Positions 35,712 through 45,193 are shown, numbered from the stretch's first letter. The stretch is DNA of 64,000 bases from an uncultured Flavobacteriaceae bacterium (GCA_947503005.1 CANNCA010000005.1:248001-312000), one strand, 5' to 3'. Notes: generated from the sequence alone by a model not told the origin. Translations and numbers: made by a program.

Positions 35712-37085
35712 TTATTTCAAAATTAATGACTTCTGTTTTTTTACGGCATAGTTCTTTTTCAAGAATTTGGGTTCCAAAGTTACATCTGAAATAACAATGG
35801 CCGCACCCAAGGCTGAACCTAAGGACGAATCCGTGGTTCTTAGTTTCATATTTCTTAAGTATTGTGAAAGTAGTTGAATGTAGACTTCATTGTCGGTAAA
35901 ACCACCATCTACATAAAGTCTTTCTATTTTTTGGTTGCCAATAGCGGCTCTAATACTTTTCTCTTGCAATAATACGAGTTCCAACATTAGTTGGTGATAG
36001 GCATGTTCGAATTTATCATACGGAATTCTGGTCTCTTGCGGCATATCCTCTGAAGAAATACTCGACCATTTGAACATATGAACGAAGTCCTTATTGATTT
36101 CAAAAAAAGTATCCTTATCAAATTTCACAGTTTTGTGATAATCCCCCGGAACATTGAAGTGTTCAGACAGCGCCTTGACCTGAAGCTTGTATTCATTGCC
36201 AAGAAACAATCTGGAAACTTTGACGGGGTTACCATCGATTCGCATATTGAAAAGAGAGTCGTTCTCAATATCGTTCAACGTGAGCATCCCTTTGTTGAAG
36301 GGGTTAATGGAGATGCTCCAAGTACCGGTAGAAACCAATATAAAGGACTTGGTAATGCTTCTGACATAAGGTAATAGAGCTGAAGAGCTATCGTGAATAC
36401 CGGCCCCCATGTGAATCGTTTTACCCTTATATTTTACAGGAATTGTTTCTCTGGACGAAGCGATAGGCGGCAATTTTTCCTGTACTCCTTCCTCAAATAC
36501 CCATGAATGATAATCTTTCTTCTCAAAATCCCAAAGTAACGTATGGCAACCTATACTTGTGTATTCACTTACGGGAATGCCGGTAAATAGATAACTGAGG
36601 TATTGCGGAAGATGTAATGAATATTTTATTTTTTTAAAAACCTCGGGTTTGTCATATTTGAGCCAATACAAATGCATACCCGTATTCAACATTCCCAATT
36701 TCGGAGAGCCGGTAACTCTTGAAATTTCATTTTCCCGGCCATATTTGGTATAGAATGAATCATAAATCTCATTCGTTAAAGGCTTCATATAATTATAGAG
36801 CGGAGTGAGTGGTTTACCGTTTTGGTCAATGTGTACAAGACTGGCCCCATAACAAGAGAAATTAAGGGCCTCAATATCATACTCTTCAGCATCCAACATT
36901 CTATTGAATACTTCTTTTGCCCAGTTTTCCAGAGCTTCAAGATTTTCGGTCGGATACCCATCTTCATCTTCTATTTCATCAAAACGGATATATTCACGAT
37001 AGACTTCTTGGAAATCCCTATCAAACAGAAAGAACTTTTTGTTGGTCCTGCCAATATCGAAAACAGCTGTTACTTTGGTTTTCAT
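35712..37085 (-). CDS. rhaB: L-rhamnulokinase (FGGY family)
   Basis: ATP-dependent kinase making L-rhamnulose-1-phosphate. The 457-residue protein has the FGGY/ASKHA fold: VTAVFDIGRTNKKFFLFD for the phosphate-1 loop, GAGIHDSSSALLPYVRS and VSTGTWSISIN in the middle, and VDGGFTDNEVYIQLLSQ in the ATP-binding C-terminal domain. Genes on both sides (isomerase 10 nt upstream, lactate oxidase-type gene 9 nt downstream) fix the substrate as rhamnulose rather than xylulose or fuculose. The assignment is by family and context. Confidence 0.86.
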   Translation of the reverse strand: MKTKVTAVFDIGRTNKKFFLFDRDFQEVYREYIRFDEIEDEDGYPTENLEALENWAKEVFNRMLDAEEYDIEALNFSCYGASLVHIDQNGKPLTPLYNYMKPLTNEIYDSFYTKYGRENEISRVTGSPKLGMLNTGMHLYWLKYDKPEVFKKIKYSLHLPQYLSYLFTGIPVSEYTSIGCHTLLWDFEKKDYHSWVFEEGVQEKLPPIASSRETIPVKYKGKTIHMGAGIHDSSSALLPYVRSITKSFILVSTGTWSISINPFNKGMLTLNDIENDSLFNMRIDGNPVKVSRLFLGNEYKLQVKALSEHFNVPGDYHKTVKFDKDTFFEINKDFVHMFKWSSISSEDMPQETRIPYDKFEHAYHQLMLELVLLQEKSIRAAIGNQKIERLYVDGGFTDNEVYIQLLSQYLRNMKLRTTDSSLGSALGAAIVISDVTLEPKFLKKNYAVKKQKSLILK

Positions 37086-37095
37086 AATGGTTTTT

Positions 37096-38376
37096 TTATA
37101 GGCCTGTAGCTACCGAATCGGCTCCTCTTTCATCGATTAGATGTTTCCTGACCTTTAAAGAACGATAGGCATTGATAGGGCTAATTGCACCGCCCCTGTT
37201 TAGCCTTGCTTTTTCTAGCAACGGCCTAACATCGGTTCGATAGGCATCTTGAAGAATTTCTTGACATTTGACCACATCATGATTCTGCTGTGCTTCAGTC
37301 AGTAATTTTTGGTCAACAAGCAAGGCTTTTGCATAAGCTTCTTGAATGGATTCCAAAGATTGAATCAGATCTTCCAAGGGATCCTTGATATTGTGACTGG
37401 CATCGATCATCCAAGCCGGGTAGGGGTTCTGCTGATTGTTTTCCATGCCATATATCAAGGCATTGAAAATCAAGAAAAGCGCATAAGGTTTTACACTCCC
37501 TACAGTCAAATCATCATCGCCATACTTGCTGTCATTGAAATGGAAACCGCCCAATTTTCCTTTTAGCATCAAAGTGGAAACAATCTGTTCGATATTAGTG
37601 TTGGGCAAGTGGTGTCCCAAATCGACCAGCGTATATGCTTTGTCGCCACAGGCATTGGCCAACATAAAAGATGTGCCCCAATCTTGAATTACGGTGCTAT
37701 AGAAATTAGGCTCATAGGGTTTGTACTCGATCAAAAGTTTCCAATCATTGGGTAGTGCTTTGTAGATATCCTTTAAACTATCTTCCGTATGTTGTAGTGC
37801 GGCTTGAAAGTTACTCTGCCCAGGGAAATTAGAGCCATCGGCCAACCAGACAGTCAGACTTTTTGAACCTAGTTTGTCACCTATTTTTATAACATCAATG
37901 TTGTGCTCAATGGCTTGTTCGCGAACTGCCTTTTTGATATTGCTCAACGATCCAAACTTGTAACTTTCCTTCGCATTTTTTTGGTCTTGAAAAGTATTGG
38001 AGTTAACCGCATCGAAAATGACGTCATGAGAATTTGCCAACTCCTTGATGGCATTATAATCATTTGGAACATCCCAAGGAATATGTAATGAGATTGCCCC
38101 TGCTGTCTGGGTTAGTGCATGTAAGACACCTACATCATCTATTTTCTGTTCTAGATTTGAGGGCTCACCCTGAAATCCGAAGCGCCCAAATCGTGTTCCT
38201 CCGGCACCCAACGCCCAACTTGGTATAGCCACCTGAAAATCGGATAGTTTTTTCAGAGTACCTTCAACATCATTTCCATTTTTGGCCAAACGGTCAGCCA
38301 AAAATTCGAAGTGTTCGCGGTGATTCACTTCACTTTTTTTATTGATATCGTCAAGTTGACTTTTATCTATTCTCAT
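37096..38376 (-). CDS. rhaI: L-rhamnose isomerase, RhaI type
   Basis: Converts L-rhamnose to L-rhamnulose. The 426-residue TIM-barrel sugar isomerase resembles the Pseudomonas stutzeri-type RhaI rather than the E. coli RhaA. Metal and substrate residues are visible in LLIEYKPYEPNFYS, LVDLGHHLPNTN and GGFHFNDSKYGDDDL. The N-terminal IPSWALGAGGTRFGRF segment is also typical. It starts 84 nt after the aldolase fusion stop and is followed by rhaB with a 10-nt gap. Confidence 0.9.
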   Translation of the reverse strand: MRIDKSQLDDINKKSEVNHREHFEFLADRLAKNGNDVEGTLKKLSDFQVAIPSWALGAGGTRFGRFGFQGEPSNLEQKIDDVGVLHALTQTAGAISLHIPWDVPNDYNAIKELANSHDVIFDAVNSNTFQDQKNAKESYKFGSLSNIKKAVREQAIEHNIDVIKIGDKLGSKSLTVWLADGSNFPGQSNFQAALQHTEDSLKDIYKALPNDWKLLIEYKPYEPNFYSTVIQDWGTSFMLANACGDKAYTLVDLGHHLPNTNIEQIVSTLMLKGKLGGFHFNDSKYGDDDLTVGSVKPYALFLIFNALIYGMENNQQNPYPAWMIDASHNIKDPLEDLIQSLESIQEAYAKALLVDQKLLTEAQQNHDVVKCQEILQDAYRTDVRPLLEKARLNRGGAISPINAYRSLKVRKHLIDERGADSVATGL

Positions 38377-38460
38377 GTGGTTTTATGAAATTAAAGTTGA
38401 AAATAAACTTCCATGGGTATAGTAGGACCCATGGAAGCTTTAAAAAACTAACTTAACAAT

Positions 38461-40566
38461 CTATCGTACAAATGCATTGGCCATTCCGCCATCAACATTG
38501 ATTATATTTCCTGTAGTTTTATCCAAAATACCGACGCAGGCAAAAACTCCGTTGGCAATATCTTCGGGATAAATTATTTCGTTTAGCAAATTGCGTTTTG
38601 CATAATGGGCGGGAAGTTCCTCGACTGTTATTCCATAGGCTTTGGCACGGCCCTCGGCCCAATCGCCTTCCCATATTTTACTACCGACGATAACCCCATC
38701 AGGGTTGACCGTGTTCACTCGTATTTTATCACCGCCCAACTCCGCGGCCAATAGACGCGCCATATGCTGTTGGGCTGCTTTTGAAGTTCCGTAGCCTACA
38801 TTATTTGGACCAGAAACAAGACCGTTTTTACTCGCAATACTGATAAAGTCACCTCCTAGGCCTTGTTTGCGCATAATGGCAACTACTTGTTTCGCAAGTT
38901 CAAATTGCCCTTTTACGAGCACATTTTGAAGAATGTCCCAATCTTTTTCCGTGGTCTCTTCCAACGGTTTTGAAATCGCTAATCCAGCACTGTGGACCAC
39001 AATATCAACCCCGCCAAATTCCAAACACGCTTTTTTGTAAGCGTCTGCAATTGAATCACTTTTTGTAACATCGCAAACCGCATAACTGGCTGTATCTCTT
39101 GGGTATGTTTCCAGGCCCTCCTTGAGTCTTTCTTCGGCAATATCCGTCAATATTACGTTGGCCCCTTCTTCGGCCAATTTATCTGCGATAGCTTTGCCAA
39201 TACCACCTCCTGCACCTGTGACCAAAGCCACTTTTCTAGATAATGGTTTTTCTTTGGGCATGCGCTGTAATTTGGCTTCCTCCAATAACCAATATTCGAT
39301 ATCGAAAGCTTCTTGCCTCGGCAACGAAGTGTATTCCGAAATGGCCTCCGCCCCGCGCATCACATTGATTGCGTTGACGTAAAATTCATTTGCAACTCGA
39401 GTGGTCTGCTTATTTTTTGCGAAGCTGAACATTCCCACTCCTGGATAAATAATTATTACAGGACTGGCATCTCGAACTGCGGGACTATTATCTCTTTTAT
39501 GCTTATCATAATATTGTTGATATTCCTTTTTGTACTGTTCAAATGCCGGCTTTAACTTGTCGATAACATTTTGGGTGGCCGAAAGGTCTTCCTTAGCATC
39601 AAGGTTCAACACCAGCGGTTGTATCTTTGTTCTTAAAAAGTGGTCTGGGCATGACGTACCCATCGGGGCTAATCGCTCTAAGTCGTGACTGTTGATATAT
39701 TCCAGTACTACTTCACTATCATTGAAATGACCTATCATTCGATTTTCTGAAGAACAAAGGCCCCTTAACAGTGGCATCAACTGAGCTGCTTTTTCGCGTC
39801 GATCTTCAGCGGGAAGGCTCTCTACTTTTTGCCCACCAAATACACTACCATTTTCTTTGATTTTATTTTCGATGTAGTCTGAAGCCATTTCAATAACTTC
39901 GAGACTGTTCATATAACATTCGTATGAAGTATCGCCCCAAGTGAAAAGGCCATGACTGCCCAAAACGATTCCCCGTATTCCGGGATTATCGTTAAGGCAT
40001 TTTTCTAATTGAAGTCCCAAGTCGAAACCTGGTCGTTGCCAAGGAACCCATCCCATGGTATCACCCCAGATTTCTTTAGTAACTTTTTCACTATCCTTTG
40101 CAGCAGCTACTGCGATAAGAGCATCTGGATGCAAATGATCGATATGTTTAAACGGAAGTAACCCGTGCAAGGGGGTATCTATTGAAGGCGCCTTACTATC
40201 CAAATCATAAATACAATGGTTGAAGAGGCCTACCATACGGTCTTCATCTTCTAAACCACCATAAACATTTTTAAGATTTCTCAGTCTATCGGTGTAAAGA
40301 CCTGCAATTCCTGCCTTTGTCAAAGTGCCAATATCACCACCGGAGCCTTTGATCCACATTACCTCTACCTCCTCATTGGTCAATGGGTCTTTTTCAATGG
40401 TTTTACAACTCGTATTGCCACCACCGTAGTTGGTTATTCTAAGATCGGCGCCAAGTATATTTGACCGGTATAAAAATAGTTTCACTTGATTATTACCAAG
40501 CGCAGTAGCTTTCTTTTCGTCCCAAAGGTAGTCGACATGTTTAAATTGCTGTATAGTATTTTTCAT
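38461..40566 (-). CDS. rhaE: bifunctional rhamnulose-1-phosphate aldolase / lactaldehyde dehydrogenase (RhaD/RhaEW type)
   Basis: A 701-residue fusion. Residues about 1-420 are a class II aldolase (HIDHLHPDALIAVAA and GSHGLFTWGD hold zinc-binding histidines) that splits rhamnulose-1-phosphate into dihydroxyacetone phosphate and L-lactaldehyde. Residues about 445-701 are a short-chain dehydrogenase (ALVTGAGGGIGKAIADKL; catalytic ISIASKNG and YGTSKAA) that oxidises L-lactaldehyde to L-lactate. Such fusions are characterised as RhaEW in other bacteria. First gene of the rhamnose operon. Its promoter carries the shared repeat motif (site A) and it is divergent from the GntR regulator. Confidence 0.92.
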   Translation of the reverse strand: MKNTIQQFKHVDYLWDEKKATALGNNQVKLFLYRSNILGADLRITNYGGGNTSCKTIEKDPLTNEEVEVMWIKGSGGDIGTLTKAGIAGLYTDRLRNLKNVYGGLEDEDRMVGLFNHCIYDLDSKAPSIDTPLHGLLPFKHIDHLHPDALIAVAAAKDSEKVTKEIWGDTMGWVPWQRPGFDLGLQLEKCLNDNPGIRGIVLGSHGLFTWGDTSYECYMNSLEVIEMASDYIENKIKENGSVFGGQKVESLPAEDRREKAAQLMPLLRGLCSSENRMIGHFNDSEVVLEYINSHDLERLAPMGTSCPDHFLRTKIQPLVLNLDAKEDLSATQNVIDKLKPAFEQYKKEYQQYYDKHKRDNSPAVRDASPVIIIYPGVGMFSFAKNKQTTRVANEFYVNAINVMRGAEAISEYTSLPRQEAFDIEYWLLEEAKLQRMPKEKPLSRKVALVTGAGGGIGKAIADKLAEEGANVILTDIAEERLKEGLETYPRDTASYAVCDVTKSDSIADAYKKACLEFGGVDIVVHSAGLAISKPLEETTEKDWDILQNVLVKGQFELAKQVVAIMRKQGLGGDFISIASKNGLVSGPNNVGYGTSKAAQQHMARLLAAELGGDKIRVNTVNPDGVIVGSKIWEGDWAEGRAKAYGITVEELPAHYAKRNLLNEIIYPEDIANGVFACVGILDKTTGNIINVDGGMANAFVR

Positions 40567-40590
40567 TGATAAGGTTATTGCATTTGCTAG

Positions 40591-40637
40591 CGAAAATAAA
40601 AGATGTCAGAAATCTTTGTATCCTGTACTGTACCGTA
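40591..40637 (-). promoter_or_regulatory. site A: shared repeat motif and -7 element, rhamnose operon
   Basis: On the minus strand TACGGTACAGTACAGGAT (40637 to 40620) is followed, 22 nt after its last T, by TATTTTCG (40598-40591), one mismatch from TAnnTTTG. This leaves a leader of about 20 nt before the rhaE start at 40566. The site also lies 113 nt upstream of the divergent GntR gene. Confidence 0.75.
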
Positions 40638-40749
40638 CACAGGTTTTCAAGATAGAAAAATATTTTTACCAGCTTTGCACTAATGTTCGCTTAAATCCTT
40701 TTTATTTGTTGCTAGCGGAGAGAATACCAAGAACCTAAAATATCTTATA

Positions 40750-41796
40750 ATGGAAATGTTTCGATACATCAAAATTGAAGAGAATTCAAGGATACCGAAG
40801 TACAAGCAGATTGTTGATGCCATTATTTATAATATTTCGGCCGGAAATCTAAAGATGGACGAGAAGATTCCGTCAATAAACATGTTCAGCGAGGAATATC
40901 TACTTTCAAGGGATACCGTTGAAAAAGCATATAACATATTGAAAGAACGTAAGGTAATCATATCTATAAGGGGAAAAGGATATTACATAGCCAGAACAAA
41001 ATTGATTTCCAAGGTCAATATTCTTTTCCTTATAAATAAGTTGAGTTCGTACAAGATGCGGATTTATAATTCTTTCGTCAACAGTATTGGCAGCACATCA
41101 CATACGGATCTTCATATATACCATTGTGAGGAAGATCTCTTTCTGAACCTTCTGGAAAAGAACAAAAATGCTTATGACTATTATGTCATTATGCCTCATT
41201 TTAAAACGGAGAAATTAAAACATGCCAGTTTTACCCCCGAAGTGGTCAAAGCAATAAATGAGATACCGAAGAACAAACTGGTTATAATGGATAACCCCAT
41301 TGCCGAAATAAAAGGGGCGTTTATTGAAATCTACCAGGATTTTGAGAACGACATATATAATTCACTTCAAGAAGGATTGGCCAAGATTTCAAAATACGAA
41401 AAGTTATTTATGGCTTATCCCGCAAATTCCGTGTATCCTTATCCCAAGAGAATTTTACATGGGTTCCGAAAATTTTGTGTTGAGCACAACATTGATTTTG
41501 AAGTGCTCGATGAAATTTATGATGATATGATTCTGAAAAAGGGAGATTTATTCATTATTATCACTGAATCGGATCTGGTCAACCTGGTCAATCAGATACG
41601 TATTCAAGAATTTGAATTGGGCAGTGATATAGGGGTAATATCATACAATGACACTCCTTTAAAGCAGCTATTGGGTATCACCTGTATTTCTACCGACTTT
41701 AAAACTATGGGCGAAACTGCAGCACGCATGATTATGGAGAAAGAGGATGGGAAAGTCAAAAACCCTTTTAATTTTATAGATAGAAATTCGATCTAA
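40750..41796 (+). CDS. GntR family regulator with sugar-binding-like effector domain
   Basis: A 348-residue regulator. Residues 1-75 are a GntR winged helix (YKQIVDAIIYNISAGNLKMDEKIPSINMFSEEYLLSRDTVEKA). The remaining 270 residues look like a LacI/periplasmic-binding-protein sensor (DIGVISYNDTPLKQLLGITCISTDFKTMGETAA), a combination seen in Bacteroidota regulators of sugar genes. It is divergent from the rhamnose operon with site A in the 183-nt spacer. It is the only regulator gene inside the polysaccharide region and hence the first candidate to bind the shared repeat motif, although direct-repeat sites are not typical for GntR proteins. An internal ATG at 40756 is an alternative start. Confidence 0.88.
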   Translation: MEMFRYIKIEENSRIPKYKQIVDAIIYNISAGNLKMDEKIPSINMFSEEYLLSRDTVEKAYNILKERKVIISIRGKGYYIARTKLISKVNILFLINKLSSYKMRIYNSFVNSIGSTSHTDLHIYHCEEDLFLNLLEKNKNAYDYYVIMPHFKTEKLKHASFTPEVVKAINEIPKNKLVIMDNPIAEIKGAFIEIYQDFENDIYNSLQEGLAKISKYEKLFMAYPANSVYPYPKRILHGFRKFCVEHNIDFEVLDEIYDDMILKKGDLFIIITESDLVNLVNQIRIQEFELGSDIGVISYNDTPLKQLLGITCISTDFKTMGETAARMIMEKEDGKVKNPFNFIDRNSI

Positions 41797-41851
41797 TAGA
41801 GACCGTTTTGAAATATTTGAGCGTTATATGTTGTTTAATTATACCAGATAT

Positions 41852-42763
41852 TTATTGGTAGCCTAGATATTCAATTCTATCTAGATTTTTACGAGTTGTC
41901 CGTTCATAAAGCTCATAGGCCAGACCATCTTTTAGCCCAACCTTGGGTACCAAGATTTGATCACTGCCCATTTCTTTAAGTACTCTTAAATATATTTCAG
42001 ATGCTGGAACAATGACATCGGCCCTATCGGGATTCATCTTTAGTATTGACATTCGCTCTTCATAGGTAAACGCTTTCACATAGGCACGTAATGCCTTTAG
42101 TTCGGCATACGATATGGCCATATTCGAAGCTTTGTTCGCCAATCCATAAAGCCGGTTAATATTCCCACCAGTACCTATTCCAACGATATTTTTTGATTTG
42201 TGAAAGGACGTGGAGTTGATCCACTTCTTCATTGAAGTAAAAACTGCACTCCGTTCTTTTGAGGTCAATTCGCGAACGGATCCGATTTTAAAGGAACGCC
42301 CCTGCACCAATTGGCCGCCTTCTATTAAATTTAGCTCGGTACTGCCACCCCCAACATCAATGTGTACATATCTTCGATTTTTTAAAGTAGGTATTATTGC
42401 CTTGTTCAATATGCTGGCTTCCTTCTTGCCGGTTATGATATTGATCTTCAAACCTACTTCTTCCAGAATTTGACGGCTTATCTCTTTTCCATTAACTGCC
42501 TCCCGCATCGCCGATGTGGCGACCGCAAAATAATCTTCTACTTCATAAAGGTCGATCAGATGTTTAAAGGTGCGCATCAGTTTTATGAATTTCTCCTTGG
42601 TCAAGGGGGAGATTTCCCCACGAGAAAACACATCATGCCCCAATCGCAACGGAAATCGCAATAATTGTAGATTCTTAAAACTGACCAGGTCCTCATCTTC
42701 ATAAACCTTTACGACCTGAAGCCTGATGGCATTCGATCCAATATCTATAGCGGCAAGTTTCAT
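41852..42763 (-). CDS. Ppx/GppA phosphatase family protein
   Basis: A 303-residue exopolyphosphatase or guanosine pentaphosphatase-type enzyme (ASKHA fold). The start at 42763 gives MKLAAIDIGSNAIRLQVVKV, the usual family N-terminus; the frame from 42823 adds 20 atypical residues. Other motifs: AVATSAMREAVNGKE, HIDVGGGSTELNLIEGG and VGIGTGGNINRLYG. At about 300 residues it lacks the C-terminal HD-like domain of long Ppx. It is a housekeeping gene lying between the rhamnose operon and kduI, with no clear link to either. Confidence 0.9.
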   Translation of the reverse strand: MKLAAIDIGSNAIRLQVVKVYEDEDLVSFKNLQLLRFPLRLGHDVFSRGEISPLTKEKFIKLMRTFKHLIDLYEVEDYFAVATSAMREAVNGKEISRQILEEVGLKINIITGKKEASILNKAIIPTLKNRRYVHIDVGGGSTELNLIEGGQLVQGRSFKIGSVRELTSKERSAVFTSMKKWINSTSFHKSKNIVGIGTGGNINRLYGLANKASNMAISYAELKALRAYVKAFTYEERMSILKMNPDRADVIVPASEIYLRVLKEMGSDQILVPKVGLKDGLAYELYERTTRKNLDRIEYLGYQ

Positions 42764-42858
42764 ATTGATTAAAGTTATTTGACTAGTTATTTTCAAGGGT
42801 TTAAATGTATCCGAAACTTTCAATTAAATTGTCATGCACTATCCTGTCAAAGAAGCAA

Positions 42859-42905
42859 TACAAGATAGCACAGGATGGACATTCTACTGGGGCCAATTAC
42901 TTTTA
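42859..42905 (+). promoter_or_regulatory. site B: shared repeat motif and -7 element, kduI operon
   Basis: TACAAGATAGCACAGGAT (42859-42876) is followed, 22 nt from its last T, by TACTTTTA (42898-42905), one mismatch from TAnnTTTG. The kduI start lies 91 nt further on. A half-site ATCCTGT in the opposite direction lies at 42841-42847. Confidence 0.7.
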
Positions 42906-42995
42906 GAGATCAACGATATATGATTATCTAAATGAGAATTCAACCTGTTAAGGAAACAGTCCAAAACATATAAATACTAAATACAAAAAAACGAC

Positions 42996-43835
42996 ATGGC
43001 AACTTCATATGAGACAAGATATGCCTCAAGTCCAGAGGCGGTAAAAAAATATGACACCACCCAACTACGAAATGAGTTCCTCATTGACAATCTCATGCAA
43101 AAAGGAAAAATCAATCTGACTTACACGCACTATGACCGTTATATTGCCGGATCAGTGGTTCCGGAAAGCCCGTTGAAATTGGAAACCATTGATCCGTTAA
43201 AGGCCGAGTTCTTTTTAGAAAGACGAGAATTGGGTATTATCAATGTTGGCGATGACGGTTCCGTTGAGGTAGATGGAACAACTTATGACCTCGGACATAA
43301 GGATGCCTTGTATATCGGTAGCGGCGCCAAAGAAGTAATTTTCAAAAGTGACAATGCCAGTAAACCTGCAAAATTCTATTTGAATTCCGCACCGGCACAT
43401 ACTTCGTATCCCACTAAAAAAGTTAGTCTTGAACAAGCAAATAAAATAGCGTTGGGTTCTTTAGAAACAGCCAACCACCGTACGGTCAGTCAAATGATTA
43501 TTGGAGGCGTTGTAACCACCTGCCAACTGCAGATGGGAATGACCGAGCTCAAGACCGGAAGCGTTTGGAACACCATGCCCGCCCATGTCCATGACCGCAG
43601 AATGGAGGTTTATTTTTATTTGGATGTACCTGAGGGACAGGCCGTCTGCCATTTTATGGGGCAGCCCCAAGAAACACGACATATCTGGATGCAAAATCAT
43701 CAAGCGGTAATTTCACCACCTTGGTCCATACACTGTGGTTCGGGTACATCAAACTACACTTTTATTTGGGGTATGGCCGGTGAAAATTTGGACTACAGCG
43801 ATATGGATGTCGCTAAAATTACCGACTTAAGATAA
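42996..43835 (+). CDS. kduI: 5-dehydro-4-deoxy-D-glucuronate isomerase KduI
   Basis: Isomerises 5-keto-4-deoxyuronate, formed from unsaturated uronic acids after lyase and GH105-type action, to the 2,5-diketo form on the way to KDG. The 279-residue cupin protein has the zinc-binding block MPAHVHDRRMEVYFYLD and the C-terminal PPWSIHCGSGTSNYTFIWGMAGEN, diagnostic for KduI. In this setting it deals with the uronate half of ulvan. It is followed by a DUF4861 lipoprotein after 4 nt. No kduD is visible in the window. Confidence 0.96.
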   Translation: MATSYETRYASSPEAVKKYDTTQLRNEFLIDNLMQKGKINLTYTHYDRYIAGSVVPESPLKLETIDPLKAEFFLERRELGIINVGDDGSVEVDGTTYDLGHKDALYIGSGAKEVIFKSDNASKPAKFYLNSAPAHTSYPTKKVSLEQANKIALGSLETANHRTVSQMIIGGVVTTCQLQMGMTELKTGSVWNTMPAHVHDRRMEVYFYLDVPEGQAVCHFMGQPQETRHIWMQNHQAVISPPWSIHCGSGTSNYTFIWGMAGENLDYSDMDVAKITDLR

Positions 43836-43839
43836 AGTC

Positions 43840-45018
43840 ATGAGAATATTCGTATTTATTTTGGCTATTTCCGTATCGGTGATGGTTTTATCCTGTACGG
43901 AAAAAACGGCATCTAATACACAAATCGTTGTCAAGAATACAATGGATTCCCATCGTTCATTAGAAACAGTTTCAGTAAATCTGGCTTCTCTTAAACTTTT
44001 GGAAAACGAAGGTCATATTGTATTAATAGATACAGAAACCCAAACCGAGGTTCTTTCACAACAAATAGATTCGGATGGTGATGGGCAACTAGATGCACTT
44101 CTCTTTCAGCCTGAAATTCCTGCAAATGGTGAAAAGATTTTTGAAGTGACCTTTTCCCAAGAACCGGCTAAAATTGATAGTATCCCGCCTTGCTATTCAC
44201 GATTTGTACCTGAACGAACAGATGATTATGCCTGGGAAAACAATCGTGTAGCTTTTAGAACCTATGGCCCTACCGCCCAAAAAATGAAAGAAGATGGTGT
44301 AAAGGGAGGTACACTTTCAAGTGGTATCGATGCTTGGTTGAAACGCGTGGATTATCCCATTATCAATAAATGGTACAAAAAAGAATTGGAGACCGATGGC
44401 AGCTATCATAAGGATGATGGTGAAGGACTTGACAATTTTCATGTGGGCATCAGCCGAGGGGTAGGAGGTATTGCCAAGAAAGTAGATACAACCTATCACA
44501 TATCCAAGAATTTCACCTCTTGGAAAACTTTGGCTACGGGCCCGATTAGAACAAGTTTTATCTTAACCTACGGAGACTGGGATGCGGCAGGCAATACAAT
44601 ATCCGAGGAGAAAACCATTTCATTGGATTATGGAAGTAACCTATCCAAATTTGAGATTACCTTAACGGGAACGGATACCATTTCTGCGGGACTTACCCTT
44701 CATGAAAAAGATGGTGAAATAGCAGTTAATCAAGAAAACGGTTGGATACGTTATTGGGAGCCTCACGGTGATTCGGAATTGGGGACGGGAATAGTTGTAC
44801 CGGAAAATGGGATGACAGGTCATGAACATTTTGTAGCTGATAGAAAAGATGAAAGTAATCTGTTCGCCCACATCAAATCCAAAAGTGATAAAGTTATCTA
44901 TTATGCAGGTTTTGGATGGAAGAAAAGCGGGCAGTTTTCTAACAAAGCGCAATGGGATGATTACTTGAATCAATTTGCTGAATGCCTAAAAAACCCATTG
45001 ATTGTTCAAGTAAAATGA
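43840..45018 (+). CDS. DUF4861 family lipoprotein
   Basis: A 392-residue lipoprotein (lipobox VLSC, Cys19). The body resembles DUF4861 proteins found in Bacteroidota polysaccharide loci: VNLASLKLLENEGHIVLID, then YSRFVPERTDDYAWENNRVAFRTYGP and GEGLDNFHVGISRGVGGIA. The fold is probably a beta sandwich; the activity is not known to me with certainty. It is co-transcribed with kduI (4-nt gap) and thus likely acts on a uronate-containing oligosaccharide or its product. Confidence 0.82.
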   Translation: MRIFVFILAISVSVMVLSCTEKTASNTQIVVKNTMDSHRSLETVSVNLASLKLLENEGHIVLIDTETQTEVLSQQIDSDGDGQLDALLFQPEIPANGEKIFEVTFSQEPAKIDSIPPCYSRFVPERTDDYAWENNRVAFRTYGPTAQKMKEDGVKGGTLSSGIDAWLKRVDYPIINKWYKKELETDGSYHKDDGEGLDNFHVGISRGVGGIAKKVDTTYHISKNFTSWKTLATGPIRTSFILTYGDWDAAGNTISEEKTISLDYGSNLSKFEITLTGTDTISAGLTLHEKDGEIAVNQENGWIRYWEPHGDSELGTGIVVPENGMTGHEHFVADRKDESNLFAHIKSKSDKVIYYAGFGWKKSGQFSNKAQWDDYLNQFAECLKNPLIVQVK

Positions 45019-45060
45019 AGGAAGAATGGGTCAAAATAGTTGGAAGCCGCTTATATTATT

Positions 45061-45107
45061 TTCAGGACAGCACAGGATGGCTTACTTCACTGTAAAATTT
45101 AAGTTTG
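45061..45107 (+). promoter_or_regulatory. site C: shared repeat motif and -7 element, sulfatase-GH78 operon
   Basis: TTCAGGACAGCACAGGAT (45061-45078) is followed, 22 nt from its last T, by TAAGTTTG (45100-45107), a perfect TAnnTTTG. The leader to the start codon at 45194 is about 80 nt, similar to that of kduI. Confidence 0.8.
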
Positions 45108-45193
45108 ATTAGTATGTTTCAATCTGTAACACTCAGATTTTTTAGATTGGAAGACTAATTTGAACTAACTTATCAAATAACATATTTATCAGA

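Noticed and set aside
42840-42847. Reverse-oriented half-site ATCCTGT that could serve the minus-strand Ppx/GppA gene
   Set aside because: The second repeat unit is absent and no TAnnTTTG-like element stands at the 22-nt position, unlike the six accepted sites.
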